Part shown: positions 45,165-57,015 of the stretch, one piece after another
Layout of the letters: each line of letters begins with the position of its first letter
Position numbering within the stretch: the stretch's first letter is position 1
NCBI RefSeq assembly: GCF_042477335.2
Contig: NC_091251.1
Coordinates: forward strand, 92,147,501 to 92,211,500
Source: Ovis canadensis
Lineage: Eukaryota; Chordata; Mammalia; Artiodactyla; Bovidae
DNA: 64,000 nucleotides
Direction of reading: 5' to 3'
The notes under the pieces: model-generated
Told to the model about the DNA's origin: nothing
Seen by the model: only the letters and a program-made list of their open reading frames with translations
Database searches by the model: none
Translations under genes and position numbers: made by a program

Positions 45165-45250
45165 TTGTTGACTCATGTTGTTACATGGCAGAAACCAACA
45201 CAATATTGTAAAGCAATTATTTCTCAATTAAAAAGAAAGAATAAAAAATA
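45165..45250 (+). repeat. L1-type 3'-tail fragment
   Basis: 'gactcatgttgttacatggc', 'cacaatattgtaaagcaat' and an A-rich end match other L1 tails in the window. It starts directly after the 5S fragment. Confidence 0.7.
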
Positions 45251-45384
45251 CCCTATTCTTCCTCTCAGCCTATAGGCTTCACTCAGTCCATACCTAGGCA
45301 TTCTGAAGGTAACAGAAGCAGTTCTGGTGAGGGTCCATCTCCATGAACTGGGTATATTACAATACAGGAAAGAAGAGCAGAGTC

Positions 45385-45500
45385 TTGCAATTAGACTGGC
45401 CTAAGTTTGAGTTACAGCTCTGCCACTCACGGCCAGATAACAGTGGGCAAAACAGCTGTTTAAAGGTGATTTTCTTGTCTGTAAAAGGACAGCATGAAGA
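45385..45500 (+). repeat. MIR SINE, partial
   Basis: 'gtttgagttacagctctgcc' and 'gattttcttgtctgtaaaagg' mark a truncated MIR. Confidence 0.6.
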
Positions 45501-45731
45501 TTAAGTGTAATCTTCTCCTGCAAATTGATTGGCACAAATTCCTCAAAATGTACTCAATGTTATTGATTATTGACAGCAACAGTGGCATTAACCACTGGAT
45601 TTAATTAAATGATCCTGAATAAGACCATATCATCTTGGTTATCATCCAAGATGGCAGTGGGATCCCATACAGTCAGGCATTTTCTCTATGTCAGACACTT
45701 CCCTATCCTGTTTCAAAAATGTGGCTGTACA

Positions 45732-46474
45732 CTATGGAGAACAGTGTAGAGATTCCTTAAAAAACTGGAAATAGAACTGCCATATGACCCAGCAATCCCA
45801 CTGCTGGGCATACACACCAAGGAAACCAGAATGGAAAGAGACACGTGTACCCCAATGTTCATCGCAGCACTGTTTATAATAGCCAGGACATGGAAGCAAC
45901 CTAGATGTCCACCGGCAGACAAATAGATAAGAAAGCTGTGGTACATATGCACAATGGAATATTACTCAGCCATTAAAAAGAATGCATTTGAATCAGTTCT
46001 AATGAGGTGGATGAAACTGGAGCCTATTATACAGAGTGAAGTAAGAAAGAAAAACACCAATACAATATATCAATGCATATATATAGAATTTAGAAAGATG
46101 GTAACAATAACCCTATATGTGAGACAACAAAAGAGACACAGATGTAAGGAACAGTCTTTTGGACTCTGGGAGAAGGAGAGGGTGGGACGATTTGAGAGGG
46201 TAGCGTGGAAACGTGTATATTATCATACGTGAAGCAGATCGCAGGTCCAGGTTCAATGCATGAGACAGGGTGCTCAGGGCTGGTGCACTGGGATGACTCT
46301 GAGGGATGGGATGGGGAGGGAGGTGGGAGGGGGGTTCAGGATGGGGAACACATGTACACCCATGGCTGATTCATGTCGATGTTGGCAAAAACCACTACAA
46401 TATTGTAAAGTAATTAGCCTCCAATTAAAATAAACAAATTAATTAAAAAAATAAAAGTAAATAAAATTAAAAAA
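45732..46474 (+). mobile_element. bovine-type L1 3' end with TSD
   Basis: 5'-truncated L1 with late ORF2 words ('gcatacacaccaaggaaacc', 'tcgcagcactgtttataatag', 'ggaatattactcagccat') and the bovine L1 3' UTR ('cccatggctgattcatgtcg', then 'ttgtaaagtaattagcctcc') and an A-rich tail. The near-identical 'aaaa..tggctgtaca' at 45715-45731 and 46477-46493 is the target-site duplication, with two mismatches. It is inactive. Confidence 0.9.
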
Positions 46475-46493
46475 CCAAAAACATGGCTGTACA

Positions 46494-47114
46494 GTTTTGG
46501 GGTTTTGTGCCATACCCCCCATTAAGAGTAGTTTCAATGCTGTTGTTGTCAACCTTCCTGGGGCTTAAGGATAGAAATCCCGTGGGTAGGTGGTTTTCTC
46601 TTCTTTTCGAGTTGCTGGTCATTATTCAGCCAAGCTTAACACATTTCTGCCTTTTCTTTTCCCCCTCACGCTCTGTCTAGTCCGGTTTCTGAAGAGGTAA
46701 ACTTGTCATTGAAGCGATCAGAGAGAACACTTAGCATTTTCCTCACACACACATGCTTTCAAAGTACTTTTCCATTTTTCTCCAGCGTTCAGTCTCTAGA
46801 GGGAAAGTGGTGTCCAGGAGCGTGGTATTAAGAGAGGAGAACACGAATATTTCTGGAATTGCCAATGCCTTAGGGGAACTCAGAAAATATCCACTGAGAG
46901 AGAGGAGAAATAGCGTTGGGGAAAGAAATTAGGGCCTCACCTCACGTCACAAAACTGGATTGCGGGGTCTGAAGAGCCTTAGGTCTCTTGATTTCTAGAA
47001 TTTTAAAGGCACTTGAAATTCTTTTTTTAACCCACCCCCCCAAAAATGGATTCTTTCCTGGTTTATTTCTGCTCTGGTTCACTATAATGCAGTGGGATTT
47101 TTCCCTTGATTTTT
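46494..47114. other. intronic sequence, unassigned
   Basis: No repeat or exon is recognised between two L1-derived segments. Confidence 0.55.
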
Positions 47115-47455
47115 CTAAAAAATTTGATTTCTTTTATTGGAATGTAATTGCTTTACAATGTTGTGTTAGTTTCTGCTGTACAGTGAAGTGAGTGAGCTAT
47201 GTGTATACATATATCCCCTCCCTCTTGGACCTGGCTCCCCTGTACCCTCCCATCCCACCCCTGTAGATCGTCACAGAACACTGAACTGAGCTTCCTTTGC
47301 CTTATAGCAGGTTCCTGCTAGCCATCTATTTTACACACAGTAGTGTGTGTATATATATACATGGTATATATATTCAAACCTAATCTCCCGATTCATCCCA
47401 TGTCTGCACCTCCATTCTCAACATTTGCATCTCTATTCCTGCCTTGTAAGTTGAC
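47115..47455 (-). repeat. L1 3' end, reverse orientation
   Basis: Reads as an L1 3' UTR on the minus strand: 'tttattggaatgtaattgct', 'gtgttagtttctgctgtac', 'cttatagcaggttcctgct' and 'gtctgcacctccattctca'. A TA-rich microsatellite lies at 47345-47372. Confidence 0.8.
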
Positions 47456-47935
47456 AAGAGAGTCACAGAGCAGTGGAAGTGTCAGGCACAATGAAGGAAG
47501 AAAAGATGCCTGGGATGTCATCACATGCTGTCTATAAGGCCAGGGAAGGAGAGACAGAGCGTGTCATCCAGGAGGGATGAGAAAAGGTGAGTACCTTCCT
47601 GGATTTCAGAAATTCAATGCCGTTTCTAATGGTTATCGAATGCCTATGGTCAAAGTAAATGGCTTTAGGGGCTGAAGGGGTTACAAACATGAGTAAGATC
47701 TTTACTTCAAGGAGCTTGGCATGACACAGATTGTAAATGTTGAGAAAGAGCGACCTAGAAACCCTCATGGCCGAATTTCCAGCTTACAGATTCATGTCTG
47801 TGATGGTTTCTCTTGAGCTCTAGTGTTGGGGAGGGGAGAAGATGGGCCCTCATTTTCCATGTGCACGAAAACAAAACATAACACACACACACAAAACCAT
47901 CTAGTGATGATAATGGTAATACGAAAGCACATACA

Positions 47936-48128
47936 GGGACTTCCCTGGTGGTCCAGCGGTTAAGATTCCACTTCGCAATGCAGGGGACAAGGTTTTGATC
48001 CCTGGTCAGGGATCTAAGATTCCATACTCCAAGGAGCAACTAAGCCCACGTGTCATGACTAAAGAGTCCATGCTCTGCAATGAAAGATCCCATGTGCAGC
48101 AGATTGATAAATAAATATTGTAAAAAAT
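47936..48128 (+). repeat. CHR-2-type tRNA-derived SINE
   Basis: Plus-oriented: 'gggacttccctggtggtcc' head, 'gatccctggtcagggatct', 'gatcccatgtgcagcagat' and an A/T tail. The copy is longer than the other CHR-2-type copies in the window. Confidence 0.88.
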
Positions 48129-48589
48129 TAAGTGAAACATGTACAAGCAAATCTTAATGTTCTCTTCTACGTATTCTCAGGTTCTTTCGGTGTTGATACT
48201 GAAGGGGAAATACGGACTTGATTTTTCCTGGATAGCAGTGTCTTCAGTATATGTTGATGACTGTTTAGTGCTTGTGATGCCCCTGAAGCCTTTCTCTCAC
48301 CTTTAACCTACCCGCTGCCCCACCTGCTCTGATCCACACTGACAGAGATCTGATAATATGCCCAATACTGTGCCCAATACAGCATCTCGAAAACATCAGG
48401 CATCATTGTAAGATGCTATGCTGCACAGAGATGAATGAAACTGTTTCTCTGCTCTTTAAGAATTCACAGTCCAGTGGGGAAGGCAGATAGGCAAAGAAAT
48501 ACTTACATTGCACACTCAGTGTGATTTATGAAACTGGGAAACACCTCAAAAACTTTGGAGTTTTTATATGTCCTTTACCACACATCACA
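48129..48589. other. intronic sequence, unassigned
   Basis: I see no clear repeat or exon here. Confidence 0.5.
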
Positions 48590-48870
48590 AAATAGTAACA
48601 GCTAATACTTACATATCATTTAATATGCTCCAGGGACTATTTCAAGCACTTTATGTATATCAACTTGTTAAACCTCCGCAACCCAACTGGGTAGAAATCA
48701 TTGTTTTATTTATTGTCTATTTTTAGCGATAATAAAGCTGAGGCACAGGGAGGTTAAGTCACTTGCCTAAGGTCACACAGCTTAAACGACAGCTTCAGAA
48801 TGTGAACTGAGGTAGTCTAAGTCCGCAGTCCACATCCTTAACGACCAGACTATACTGACCTCTCAAATGA
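48590..48870 (+). repeat. ancient mammalian repeat (MIR/L2 class)
   Basis: 'aacagctaatacttacatat', 'ctgaggcacagggaggttaag', 'gcctaaggtcacacagctta' and 'taacgaccagactatactg' are in the order seen in this widespread family. The subfamily name is uncertain. Confidence 0.6.
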
Positions 48871-49169
48871 GATGGTAAAAAATTGCTTTTCAGTGAACCA
48901 GAAGAGATTACAGCCTGTCGTCCACTGTCACCTGCAGGCCTCTCTGGCTACTTTACAGTCTGCATTTACCAATTTCTTGAATGTTCCTGTGTGCCAGACA
49001 CTGTGCTAGGTGCTGTCAACACATCTCATTCAACCACCGTTACAGCTCAATGAGCTAGGTACTAGTGCCATGCCCTGTCATGAACTGAACATTTGTGTTG
49101 CCCTAAAATTCTGGAGTTTCAGGAAAGTAGGATAAGTGTTTCTAGTTCCCTCACTCTCGGAAGGTGCTT
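48871..49169. other. intronic sequence, weak old repeat
   Basis: A 'gtgtgccagacactgtgcta' block near 48990 suggests another diverged old mammalian repeat. Nothing else is recognised. Confidence 0.45.
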
Positions 49170-49251
49170 TTTTTTTTTTTTTAATGCTTTTTATTGTGGT
49201 AAAAGTCACATAATATAAAACATACTGTTTTAACCATATTTAACTGTACAG
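49170..49251 (-). repeat. old L1 fragment, left part
   Basis: A T run, then 'ttattgtggtaaaagtcac' and 'actgttttaaccatatttaac', an old L1 3' segment in reverse orientation. It continues at 49724 after the BovB. Confidence 0.7.
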
Positions 49252-49723
49252 CTCAGTTCAGTTCAGTCGCTCAGTCGTGTCCAATCTTTGCGACCCCAAC
49301 TGAGCAACTGAACTAAACTGAACTGAACTGTAGCACACCAGGCTTCCCTGTCCATCACCAACTCCCAGAGCTTGCTCAAACTCATGATCATCAAGCCAGT
49401 GATGCCATCCAACCATCTCATCCTCTGTCGTCCCCTTCACTCTTTCCCAGCATCAGGGTCTTTTCCAATGAGTCAGCTCTTCGCATCAGGCGGCCAAATT
49501 ATCGGAGTTCCAGCTTCAGCATCAGTCCTTCCAATGAATGTTCAGGACTGATTTCCTTTAGGATTGACTGGTTTGATCTCCTTGCAGTCCAAGGGACTCT
49601 CAAGAGTCTTCTCCAACACCACAGTTCAAAAGCATCAGTTCTTCAGTGCTCAGCTTTCCTTATAGTCCAGCTCTCACATTCATACATGACTACTGGAAAA
49701 ACCATAGCTTTGACTGGACAGAC
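49252..49723 (-). mobile_element. BovB (RTE) fragment nested in old L1
   Basis: Reverse-oriented 5'-truncated BovB: it starts at the 'cagttcagttcagtcgctc' 3' end and runs through 'gccatccaaccatctcatcc' to 'ccatagctttgactggac'. CTGTACAG(C/A)TCAG flanks it at 49244-49256 and 49724-49736. A fold-back copy of its own end is embedded at 49299-49330. Confidence 0.92.
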
Positions 49724-49880
49724 CTGTACAGATCAGTGGTATTAAGTACATTCACATTGTTGTACAGTTCTCACCATCATCTATCTCCCGGATTTTTCAC
49801 CATCCTAAACTGCAACTCTGTCCCCATTAAACACGGGCTCTCCATTGCTCCCTCTTCACCCCCTTGCTGAGATAATCAGA
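49724..49880 (-). repeat. old L1 fragment, right part
   Basis: 'agtggtattaagtacattcac', 'tgttgtacagttctcaccatc' and 'aactgcaactctgtcccca' continue the L1 interrupted at 49251. Confidence 0.7.
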
Positions 49881-50235
49881 TTCCATAAACCAGACCCCCT
49901 ACTACACAGAGCCAGTGCCGAATTAGGAGTGCTGGAGGGAAGAGTCTGTTGGGATGAAACTCTTGCAGTTCCAGAGGTCCTCACTGACTAGAGTCTGGGG
50001 AGCTGGTGAGGATGTGACCTTTCACAAGGACAATTATTCAAAGCACAGTCCTCACTATCTTTGACAATCTTTCAAGAAAACAGAAATTCTCCAAGGATCT
50101 CCAGCCATCTAACAAGTTTTTAAAATCATTACCCAAAGGATAGAACAATTCAGGATCATTCCTATCTCCAGATGTCTTGGCCAAAGTCCAGGCTAGAGTA
50201 TTATTAGGATAACCATCATAAAAATGAGAAAAGGA

Positions 50236-50400
50236 GACTTCCCTGGTGGTCCAGTGGTTAAGACTTTACCTTCCAATGCAGGGGGTGTGGGTTCAATCCC
50301 TGGTCATGCAGCTAAGGTCCCATATGCCTTATGGCCAAAAAATCAAAACATAAAACAGAAACAATATTGTAACAAATGCAATAAAGACTTAAAAAATGGT
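50236..50400 (+). repeat. CHR-2-type tRNA-derived SINE
   Basis: Plus-oriented: 'gacttccctggtggtccag', 'gggttcaatccctggtcatg', 'tatgccttatggccaaaaaa', then an A-rich tail. Confidence 0.88.
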
Positions 50401-51296
50401 CCCATAAAAATCTTTTAAAAATATGAGAAAAAGAAGGCAATTAAATATGAAGAATTTAGGACAGGCAAACAGACTGATGGCATTCTGACAGAGTACTGTC
50501 GTCCTAAGAAAGCACTTGGGTTGCTGTGCAATTTCCATTCATCTCCTTAAACTTCCTGGAACACTGACCACTACTGTACATCTATCAATGGCCCAGCAGT
50601 CATATAAACTTTATCCATCAATGGCCACAGAAGCTTGTGTCCAATAGGCTTAGATATTTGCTACTTGACCTTATTTATTTTCATTTTTTATTGCTCTGCT
50701 ATAGAAATTTTTTTGAGCACTACAATCTCTTCTTTCTCCTGTCTTAAGCGGTTACTCTCTATCAAGTACTCAATTTCATTTTCTGGATGTACAGAAAAAT
50801 CACTTGACCTGCCATTCACAATCCTAGCTCTCAGGCAAAACAAACAAATTCAAAACAGTTGCTACAAGAGCCAAAAGGAAACAAATAGTCCAGTGCCATC
50901 CCTTATACGCTTTTGCTTCATGGAATTTGAGCTCCATGTACTGTCTGTCATTCCTACCTCACACAGGAAACACAGGGGCCAGAACTTTGTAACTCATGTA
51001 ATTTCCAAGTAGGAAATTAACTGACCAGTCTTCTAAATTTTCATGACACATCTAGGTATGCAAGGAATTGTGCTAGAGACAGATGAAGTATAAGCTGGAG
51101 TCTGTGTCTACCAAGAGATTGCCAAACATGTGCCTAATAAGTAGTCTTTGATAGTTGCAGGATAAGTGCTGCGCTGCAGAGGTGCAGTCAGTGGAGAGAA
51201 TGATCACTTGGTAGGTATTAAAAGGTTCTTGGAAGAGCTGGGATGAAGTCGGTCATCAAGAATCCACATGGTAATTTGTATGTTTCAAAGCTACTC
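50401..51296. other. intronic sequence, unassigned
   Basis: No repeat or exon is recognised. It is moderately A/T-rich. Confidence 0.5.
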
Positions 51297-51660
51297 TGTC
51301 AGTTCATCCCCTCCTCTCCTCCCCCCTTCCCCGCTGTGACCACAAGTCTGCTTTCTGTGTCTGCATCTCTATTCCTGCCCAGCAAATAGGTTCATCAGTA
51401 TCATTTTTTCTAGATTCCATGTTGACACATACACATTACCATATGCGAATTAGAGAGCTAGTGGGAAGTTGCTGCATAACACAGGGAGCTCAACCCAGTG
51501 CTCTGGGACAGCCTAGAGGAGTGGAGTGGGGTGGGTGGGGCAGGTTCAAGAGAAAGGGGACATGTGTGGACTTACGGCTGACGCACGTTGTTGCATGGCA
51601 GAAACCAATACAACATTGTAAAGCAATTATCCTTCAATTAAAAATAAATTTAACAAAAAG
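51297..51660. mobile_element. L1 3' end with inverted 5' part (twin-priming type)
   Basis: Positions 51297-51420 read as L1 3' UTR on the minus strand ('cacaagtctgctttctgtgtc', 'atcattttttctagattcc'). Positions 51421-51660 read as the adjoining L1 3' UTR on the plus strand ('gacacatacacattacc', 'gggaagttgctgcataacac', 'tgtaaagcaattatccttc' and tail). The two parts are neighbours in the intact element. Confidence 0.7.
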
Positions 51661-51867
51661 AGTTCACAAGGTTGAGGGAGGTGAGGTGAAGAAGAGGCAA
51701 GAAGGCGGCTGCAAACTATGCCGCACTGAAAGAGGAAAATACGTGTACTCAGCAGACCATGGGCAAGCCCATGCGGCCAGAGCAGGAGGGTTGGAGAGAC
51801 AGGTGGACTAACACATCTAGTTGGTGGTGTTCTGATAACGAAGTCCTTTTCTAGACAAGCAGACTTC

Positions 51868-52053
51868 CCTGGTGGCTCAGATGGTAAAGCATCTGCCTAC
51901 AATGCGGGAGACCCAGGTTCAATCCCTGGGTTGGGAAGATCCCCTAGAGAAGGAAATGGCAACTCACTCCAGTACTCTTGGATGGAGGAGCGTTGTAGGC
52001 TACAGTCCATGGGGTTGCAAAGAGTCAGACACGACTGAGCGACTTCACTTTCA
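51868..52053 (+). repeat. Bov-tA SINE with TSD
   Basis: Plus-oriented copy from the 'ttccctggtggctcagatgg' head to 'cgactgagcgacttcac'. CTTTTCTAGACA at 51846-51857 and CTTTTCTAAACA at 52054-52065 are the likely duplication, with one mismatch. Confidence 0.9.
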
Positions 52054-52065
52054 CTTTTCTAAACA

Positions 52066-52550
52066 TGAGTCCTTTGAGAATGCATCTAGGCAGGTTTTCT
52101 GGGGAAGCCAGTGTCTGCCGCTTCCTAAGAATATTGCTGTTTCTTTCTCAAGGCTTGGCTGAAAAACACAAGCCCTCATTGCTGCATCAGCCAAGGAAAA
52201 CTCTGTCCTCCATGCCACTCTTAGGTAATGGTCCCTTACCCAGCAGGCTATAAACCCCTTTCCTGCTGCTTCCTGCCCGTCTGCTGACGTCTGAGTCACT
52301 TGCCTCAGCGTTGCAGACTCTGATACCTGGCTCCTAGTCTTCCTGCCAGCATCCTGGGTGATGTAAGCAGCCCCAAGATGACTAATCCAAAATCCTTGCC
52401 ACTAGATCTGCTGACCTTCTCATCTTCAATCACCTTCACCACTGCTTGGGCCATCCACTCTCAAACCCCTATTCCCAAGCTTTACCGCTGCTTAGAATGG
52501 TCCTCCCTCTGAAATAACAAATTCCCACACCCCAAAGCTGAATTTATCTT
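52066..52550. other. intronic sequence, unassigned
   Basis: Nothing is recognised. An L2-like flavour near 52430-52530 ('cttcaatcaccttcaccact') is too weak to call. Confidence 0.45.
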
Positions 52551-52920
52551 CTTCTTTTTTTTACCTGCATCACATAATTACTATTTTTATTTAAGATCTA
52601 CTCTCGTAACGACTTTCAGGTACACAACACAGTATTATTAAGTGCAATCTCCATGCTGTATGTTAGATCTCCAGAGTTTATTCGTCTAATAATCTAGAAG
52701 TTTGTACTCTTTGACAACATCCCTTTTCCCCCATCCACCATTCTAGTCTGTTTCTATGAGTTCAGATCCTACCTATAAGTGAGACTGTACAGTACTTGTC
52801 TTTCTCTAACTCAGCATGATGCCGTCAAGATCCACCCATGTTGTTGCAAATGGCAGGATTTCCTTCTTCCTTGTGGATGAATAATAGTCTGCTATACAGT
52901 ATAGTCCCATACAGTTATTA
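52551..52920 (-). repeat. old L1 fragment
   Basis: Reverse-oriented L1 text: 'aggtacacaacacagtatta', 'atgctgtatgttagatctcc', 'ctataagtgagactgtacag' and 'agatccacccatgttgttgc'. Confidence 0.75.
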
Positions 52921-53109
52921 CTAATTGAACTTATCTTCTTCATCAAAGCCAATTCTCCTTCTTTGGAGCCCCTGTCAGTGGATCATACACTATCCATTCA
53001 TTCCTGCACCCTGGAGCCCTCTCTGGCCCACCCCCACTTCCAGCCAGGCACTGGATCTTGTTGTTTCTACCTACTTAGCGCTCAAAATACAATTTCTTCT
53101 TTCCATCCT

Positions 53110-53525
53110 CCTCTAAAATTCTTTTCTTAATTTTTAATTTAATGTTGGAGTCAAGTTGGATGTACAGCAAAGTGATTCAGTTATACCTTCTTTTTCAGAC
53201 TCTTTTCCCTTGTAGGTTATTACAGAATATTAAGCTCCATGTTCTATACAGTAGGTTCTTATTGATTATTTTATATATAGCCGTGTATGTGTGCATGTTA
53301 ATCCCAAATTCCTAATTTATCCCTCCCTGTCAGGTTTCCCCTTGGATAATCACAAATTTGTTTTTGAAGTCTGTTTCCGTTTTGTAAATAAGTTCATTTG
53401 TATCATTTTTTAGATTCCATATACAAGTGATATCATATGCTTTTGTCTTTCTGTGTGTGACTTATTTCACTTAGTGTGGTCATCTCTTTGTCCACCCACG
53501 CTGCTGCAAACGGTATTATGAAACT
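53110..53525 (-). repeat. L1 3' end, reverse orientation
   Basis: 'gttggatgtacagcaaagtg', 'cagaatattaagctccatgt', 'gttttgtaaataagttcatt', 'cttatttcacttagtgtgg' and 'ccacccacgctgctgcaaac' mark the L1 3' UTR region on the minus strand. Confidence 0.8.
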
Positions 53526-54125
53526 CTTTTTCACTGGCCTCCATCACCTCTGGCCCAGATTCCCACAGCAGTCTCCTAAATCATCTCCCTGACTTGCTTC
53601 ATGGCCATGCTACTTCATTCTTCCAACACAGCCATCTGTTCCAGCTGCCAGTCTCACTGGCTCCTCCTTCCCTTTTCCACGGTCCTCTAAACTTCTGCAG
53701 TTCAGTTCAGGCGCTCAGTCGCGTCCGACTCTTTGCGACCCCATGAATCGCAGCACGCCAGGCCTCCCTGTCCATCACCAACTCCCAGAGTTGACTCAGA
53801 CTCACGTCCATCGAGTCAGTGATGCCATCCAGCCATCTCAGCATGCTGTAAAAGGCTCTTCTGGATCACTGTTTCTTGCCCCTTTTCTTGCCCAGTTCCT
53901 ACGCATCCTCTAGCCCTCAGACATCAGCTTCTTCAAGAAGCCTTCACCAACCTCCCTGAACTGCTTGGTTAGTCTCTTCTGCCCTCCCATGGAACTCTTC
54001 TTGCCTTTGTGGTGGCACAACACACTCAACTGAAATCACTTGTTCACGAGATCGTCTTCGGCACCAAGCACTGTATCCAGAACCTAGCAGGAGCTCAAAA
54101 ATGCTTGTGAACAAATGAATGAGGG
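53526..54125 (+). repeat. L2 LINE split by a BovB end
   Basis: L2 text ('atcacctctggcccagattcc' and 'agcagtctcctaaatcatc') runs up to 53696, is interrupted by a short BovB end (53697-53845), and resumes ('ctcagacatcagcttcttcaag' and 'aacctagcaggagctcaaaaatg') to about 54125. Confidence 0.65.
53697..53845 (-). mobile_element. short BovB 3' end
   Basis: 'cagttcagttcaggcgctcag', 'tgaatcgcagcacgccaggc' and 'gatgccatccagccatctca' form a heavily 5'-truncated BovB of about 150 bp in reverse orientation. Confidence 0.9.
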
Positions 54126-56539
54126 AGGGAATCAGTGGATGAAGGGATGTGTGAGGAAAACATTCTGAATGCACAAATGGAAAGTAAGGCAAAGTAAAAG
54201 ATAAATGTAACATTTCACACCTGATGGAGGAGGAAGGGATGATGGAGCAATGGACAGAGAGAGACATGTCCAGAAGAGCAGAAGCAGTTGGCTCTGGCAA
54301 AGGAAAATGATGCTTTCAATTTGGGCAGGCTAACTGGGAGATGACGGCTGGACAGAGCCCAGGAGACACAGGTTTGGGACTTATCCACACCAAAGATATC
54401 TTTAAAACCATCTATGGAAGATGTCTTCAATACAGAATTTAGTGAGAAGAGCAGAGGTCAGAAGCTGCTTCGTAAAAGGAAGTTTTTATCAATTATCCAG
54501 GTAATTCAGGTCTAAGTGAGGTTTCTTTTTGTACTTTTCTGAACAACTGTCTCCATTGCTTCTGATTTTGAAGATCTTCTGTTTAGTTTTTGTATTTTGT
54601 CTTCCTAACAATGCCTACTGTTCTTTTCAAGCATATTTTGCAAACTCCAGATGTTAATTACCTCATTACACCATCCGGCCATTGTAATTTCTGTCACCTG
54701 TTTTTGGGCAGTATGATGCTTATTTTTCAGTTGGATCCTACTGTTCCCCTCCCCCCAAATATAATTTCTTTGATCAGCAGGTTGGTTGCTATTGGTCCAG
54801 ACAAGTTTTATAAGAATTATTCCTACTCACTCTTCTTTTTGCCTCCTCTATGTTCTCTATGTTGATTTTCCATAAGAAATTCTGTGTTTTGAATTTTCCT
54901 CTCCTCCAGTTCCAGTGAACATTTGTGAGTCCTTAAACATACCACATAATATGGGCACATCCTTATGCCTGTCTGTCAATTACAAAAGCCCTGTTAGTGA
55001 ATGAAAGTACGATGCAATGGTATATCATCCGGGCTATATTTTACCCCTGGAAGCTAAAACCAGTCAACATTCTCCTAACTGAAATAAAGGTTTTACTTAG
55101 TGAAACCACAATTATTTTTCAGGGTTGAAATATAATTACAAGAGCACTTCATGAATCTGACACGTTCTTCCCTGCCAAGGGCATAATCTTTGGCCTTTTG
55201 AAAGAATGGGTATATAGTAGTCCTTATTCTAAATACATTCAATACACTAAATTTCTGATTCTTATAGAATTGCTACAACATGTCCTTGATGAATCTGTAG
55301 AGCGGAAAATAGACCTGCTTTTGAAGTGTGAAACTGCATCCCAGTTATGTGAACGGCCCTGGTCAAATCTGGAAGTCTCTAAGTATAGCAAAAACTCCCT
55401 CTGTTCTAGGGAATCGTTCTTAATCTTCTGAGGGATCACGGACTATTTTGATAATTCAGATGTCTTTTACCAGAAAAATATACACACTCACACTCAAATA
55501 TTTGGTATGTTGTTTTAGAGGGTTCACAGACTTCACAAAAACCAGCCATTGATGCCCTAAATGTCCCTAGGCTCCAAGTCAATAACCCCTGGACTAAAGA
55601 TCAATTGTTGAGGGGTGATAGATTTCAGTAACCTCCGAATGCAGAGAAAACAGCTGTAAAGAAAATGTGAACTATGGCTTGTGTGCAATCATGCCCAGCA
55701 TGGCCCTGAGCAGGCTGCCATCCTTCCTTCTGAAAGATATCAAGATTCCTACTCATTCTACTATGAGACTGTATTTCATGGCAGCAGAGCTCTGATTCTA
55801 TGATGGAAGTCAGCACAAAATAACTCCTTTTTGAAAACAAATGTTTGCTTTACAGTCATTTCAGCTAAAACAAATCCACTTTTTAGCAAAAGGTTGGAGA
55901 GGGAAGGGGGAAGGCTCTTTTTGTTGCTCCTTCCTCCCTTCCTACAAAACCCTCCCCTCTCACTTTCTCTAATACCTTACACATCCTTGACTTCTGCTCT
56001 CCTTTATTAGGTCTCATTTCATTTTCTTGGTGCCTGAAAATCCTATATCAGTTCCAATCTTCTAAACGTCTGTTGTTGACTTGTCTCATTCCATATTGCT
56101 TTGCACATATCTGATTTCTGAGCTGTACCCTAGCCCCTTGAATCCTAAGAGGTAGCTTGGTGCTTTGGATCATTTGTATCACTAACTCCTATGTTCCTTT
56201 ATAACTTAAGGCAACATAATCTTCTCCCTTTATAATATTTTTTTAGGCAAACTTAAGGGACCTTTAATTTTTGAAAATCATGTTACAAGCATGACCTGAA
56301 GGATAAGCCAACTTAGTAACCACTAACTACAAACTATACCATTTTGCATGTCTCACCATCATCCCCATAACCACATTTCCTAAGATTTTATATGTATAGG
56401 GAAATTCACTAATTACTTGCATAGCTGAGATTTTTTTCCTCTCTTCCCAAAGGAAAATCCTCGAAAAAACCGTCGTGTTACAGATACAGTTTTCAAGCCA
56501 ACATTCGTCACCACATTACTCGCTATCCATTGCTTCTCA
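54126..56539. other. intronic sequence, unassigned
   Basis: No confident repeat or exon was found across this stretch. It is A/T-rich and looks like diverged or unique intron. Confidence 0.5.
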
Positions 56540-57015
56540 GCCTATATATTTTGTTCAAGTTGTTCTCTGATCCTCTTCTCAACAATTCCTTTCAGGGTTT
56601 TTAAGATCCTAGCTCTACAAATATTTCTGAAACCTTTATTCTTCTATCCTTGACACCAGGACCTTATCACTCTCCCACTTGTACCCGGGCCTCCAACAAT
56701 ACCGAGTTACTTGTCTTTCCCAGATGTTCATACTCCAGGAATTTTGCTAATGTGGCTGGGTTTGGCTGGCATGCCCTTTCCCCCTTGTACACCCAGATGA
56801 TTCCAGTCATCAAGTGTCTCTCAGCTCCCCTGTCAGGCTTTCCTGACAACCTTCCTCACCGCAGACCCACATGGATTCCCCTCCTCTGGCTTTCATAGCT
56901 CCTGTGTCTAGAGCTTATGGGACTGTATTATAGCTGCTGGTTCACTTGTCCACACCCACACCCTCCACTAGAGGCAAAGGCCCTTCAGGTCAGGGACTGG
57001 GTATTGTTCTCCACC
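56540..57015 (+). repeat. possible L2-like LINE relic
   Basis: 'ctgtcaggctttcctgacaacc', 'gagcttatgggactgtattat' and 'aaggcccttcaggtcaggg' resemble the L2 3' region. Weak. Confidence 0.35.
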
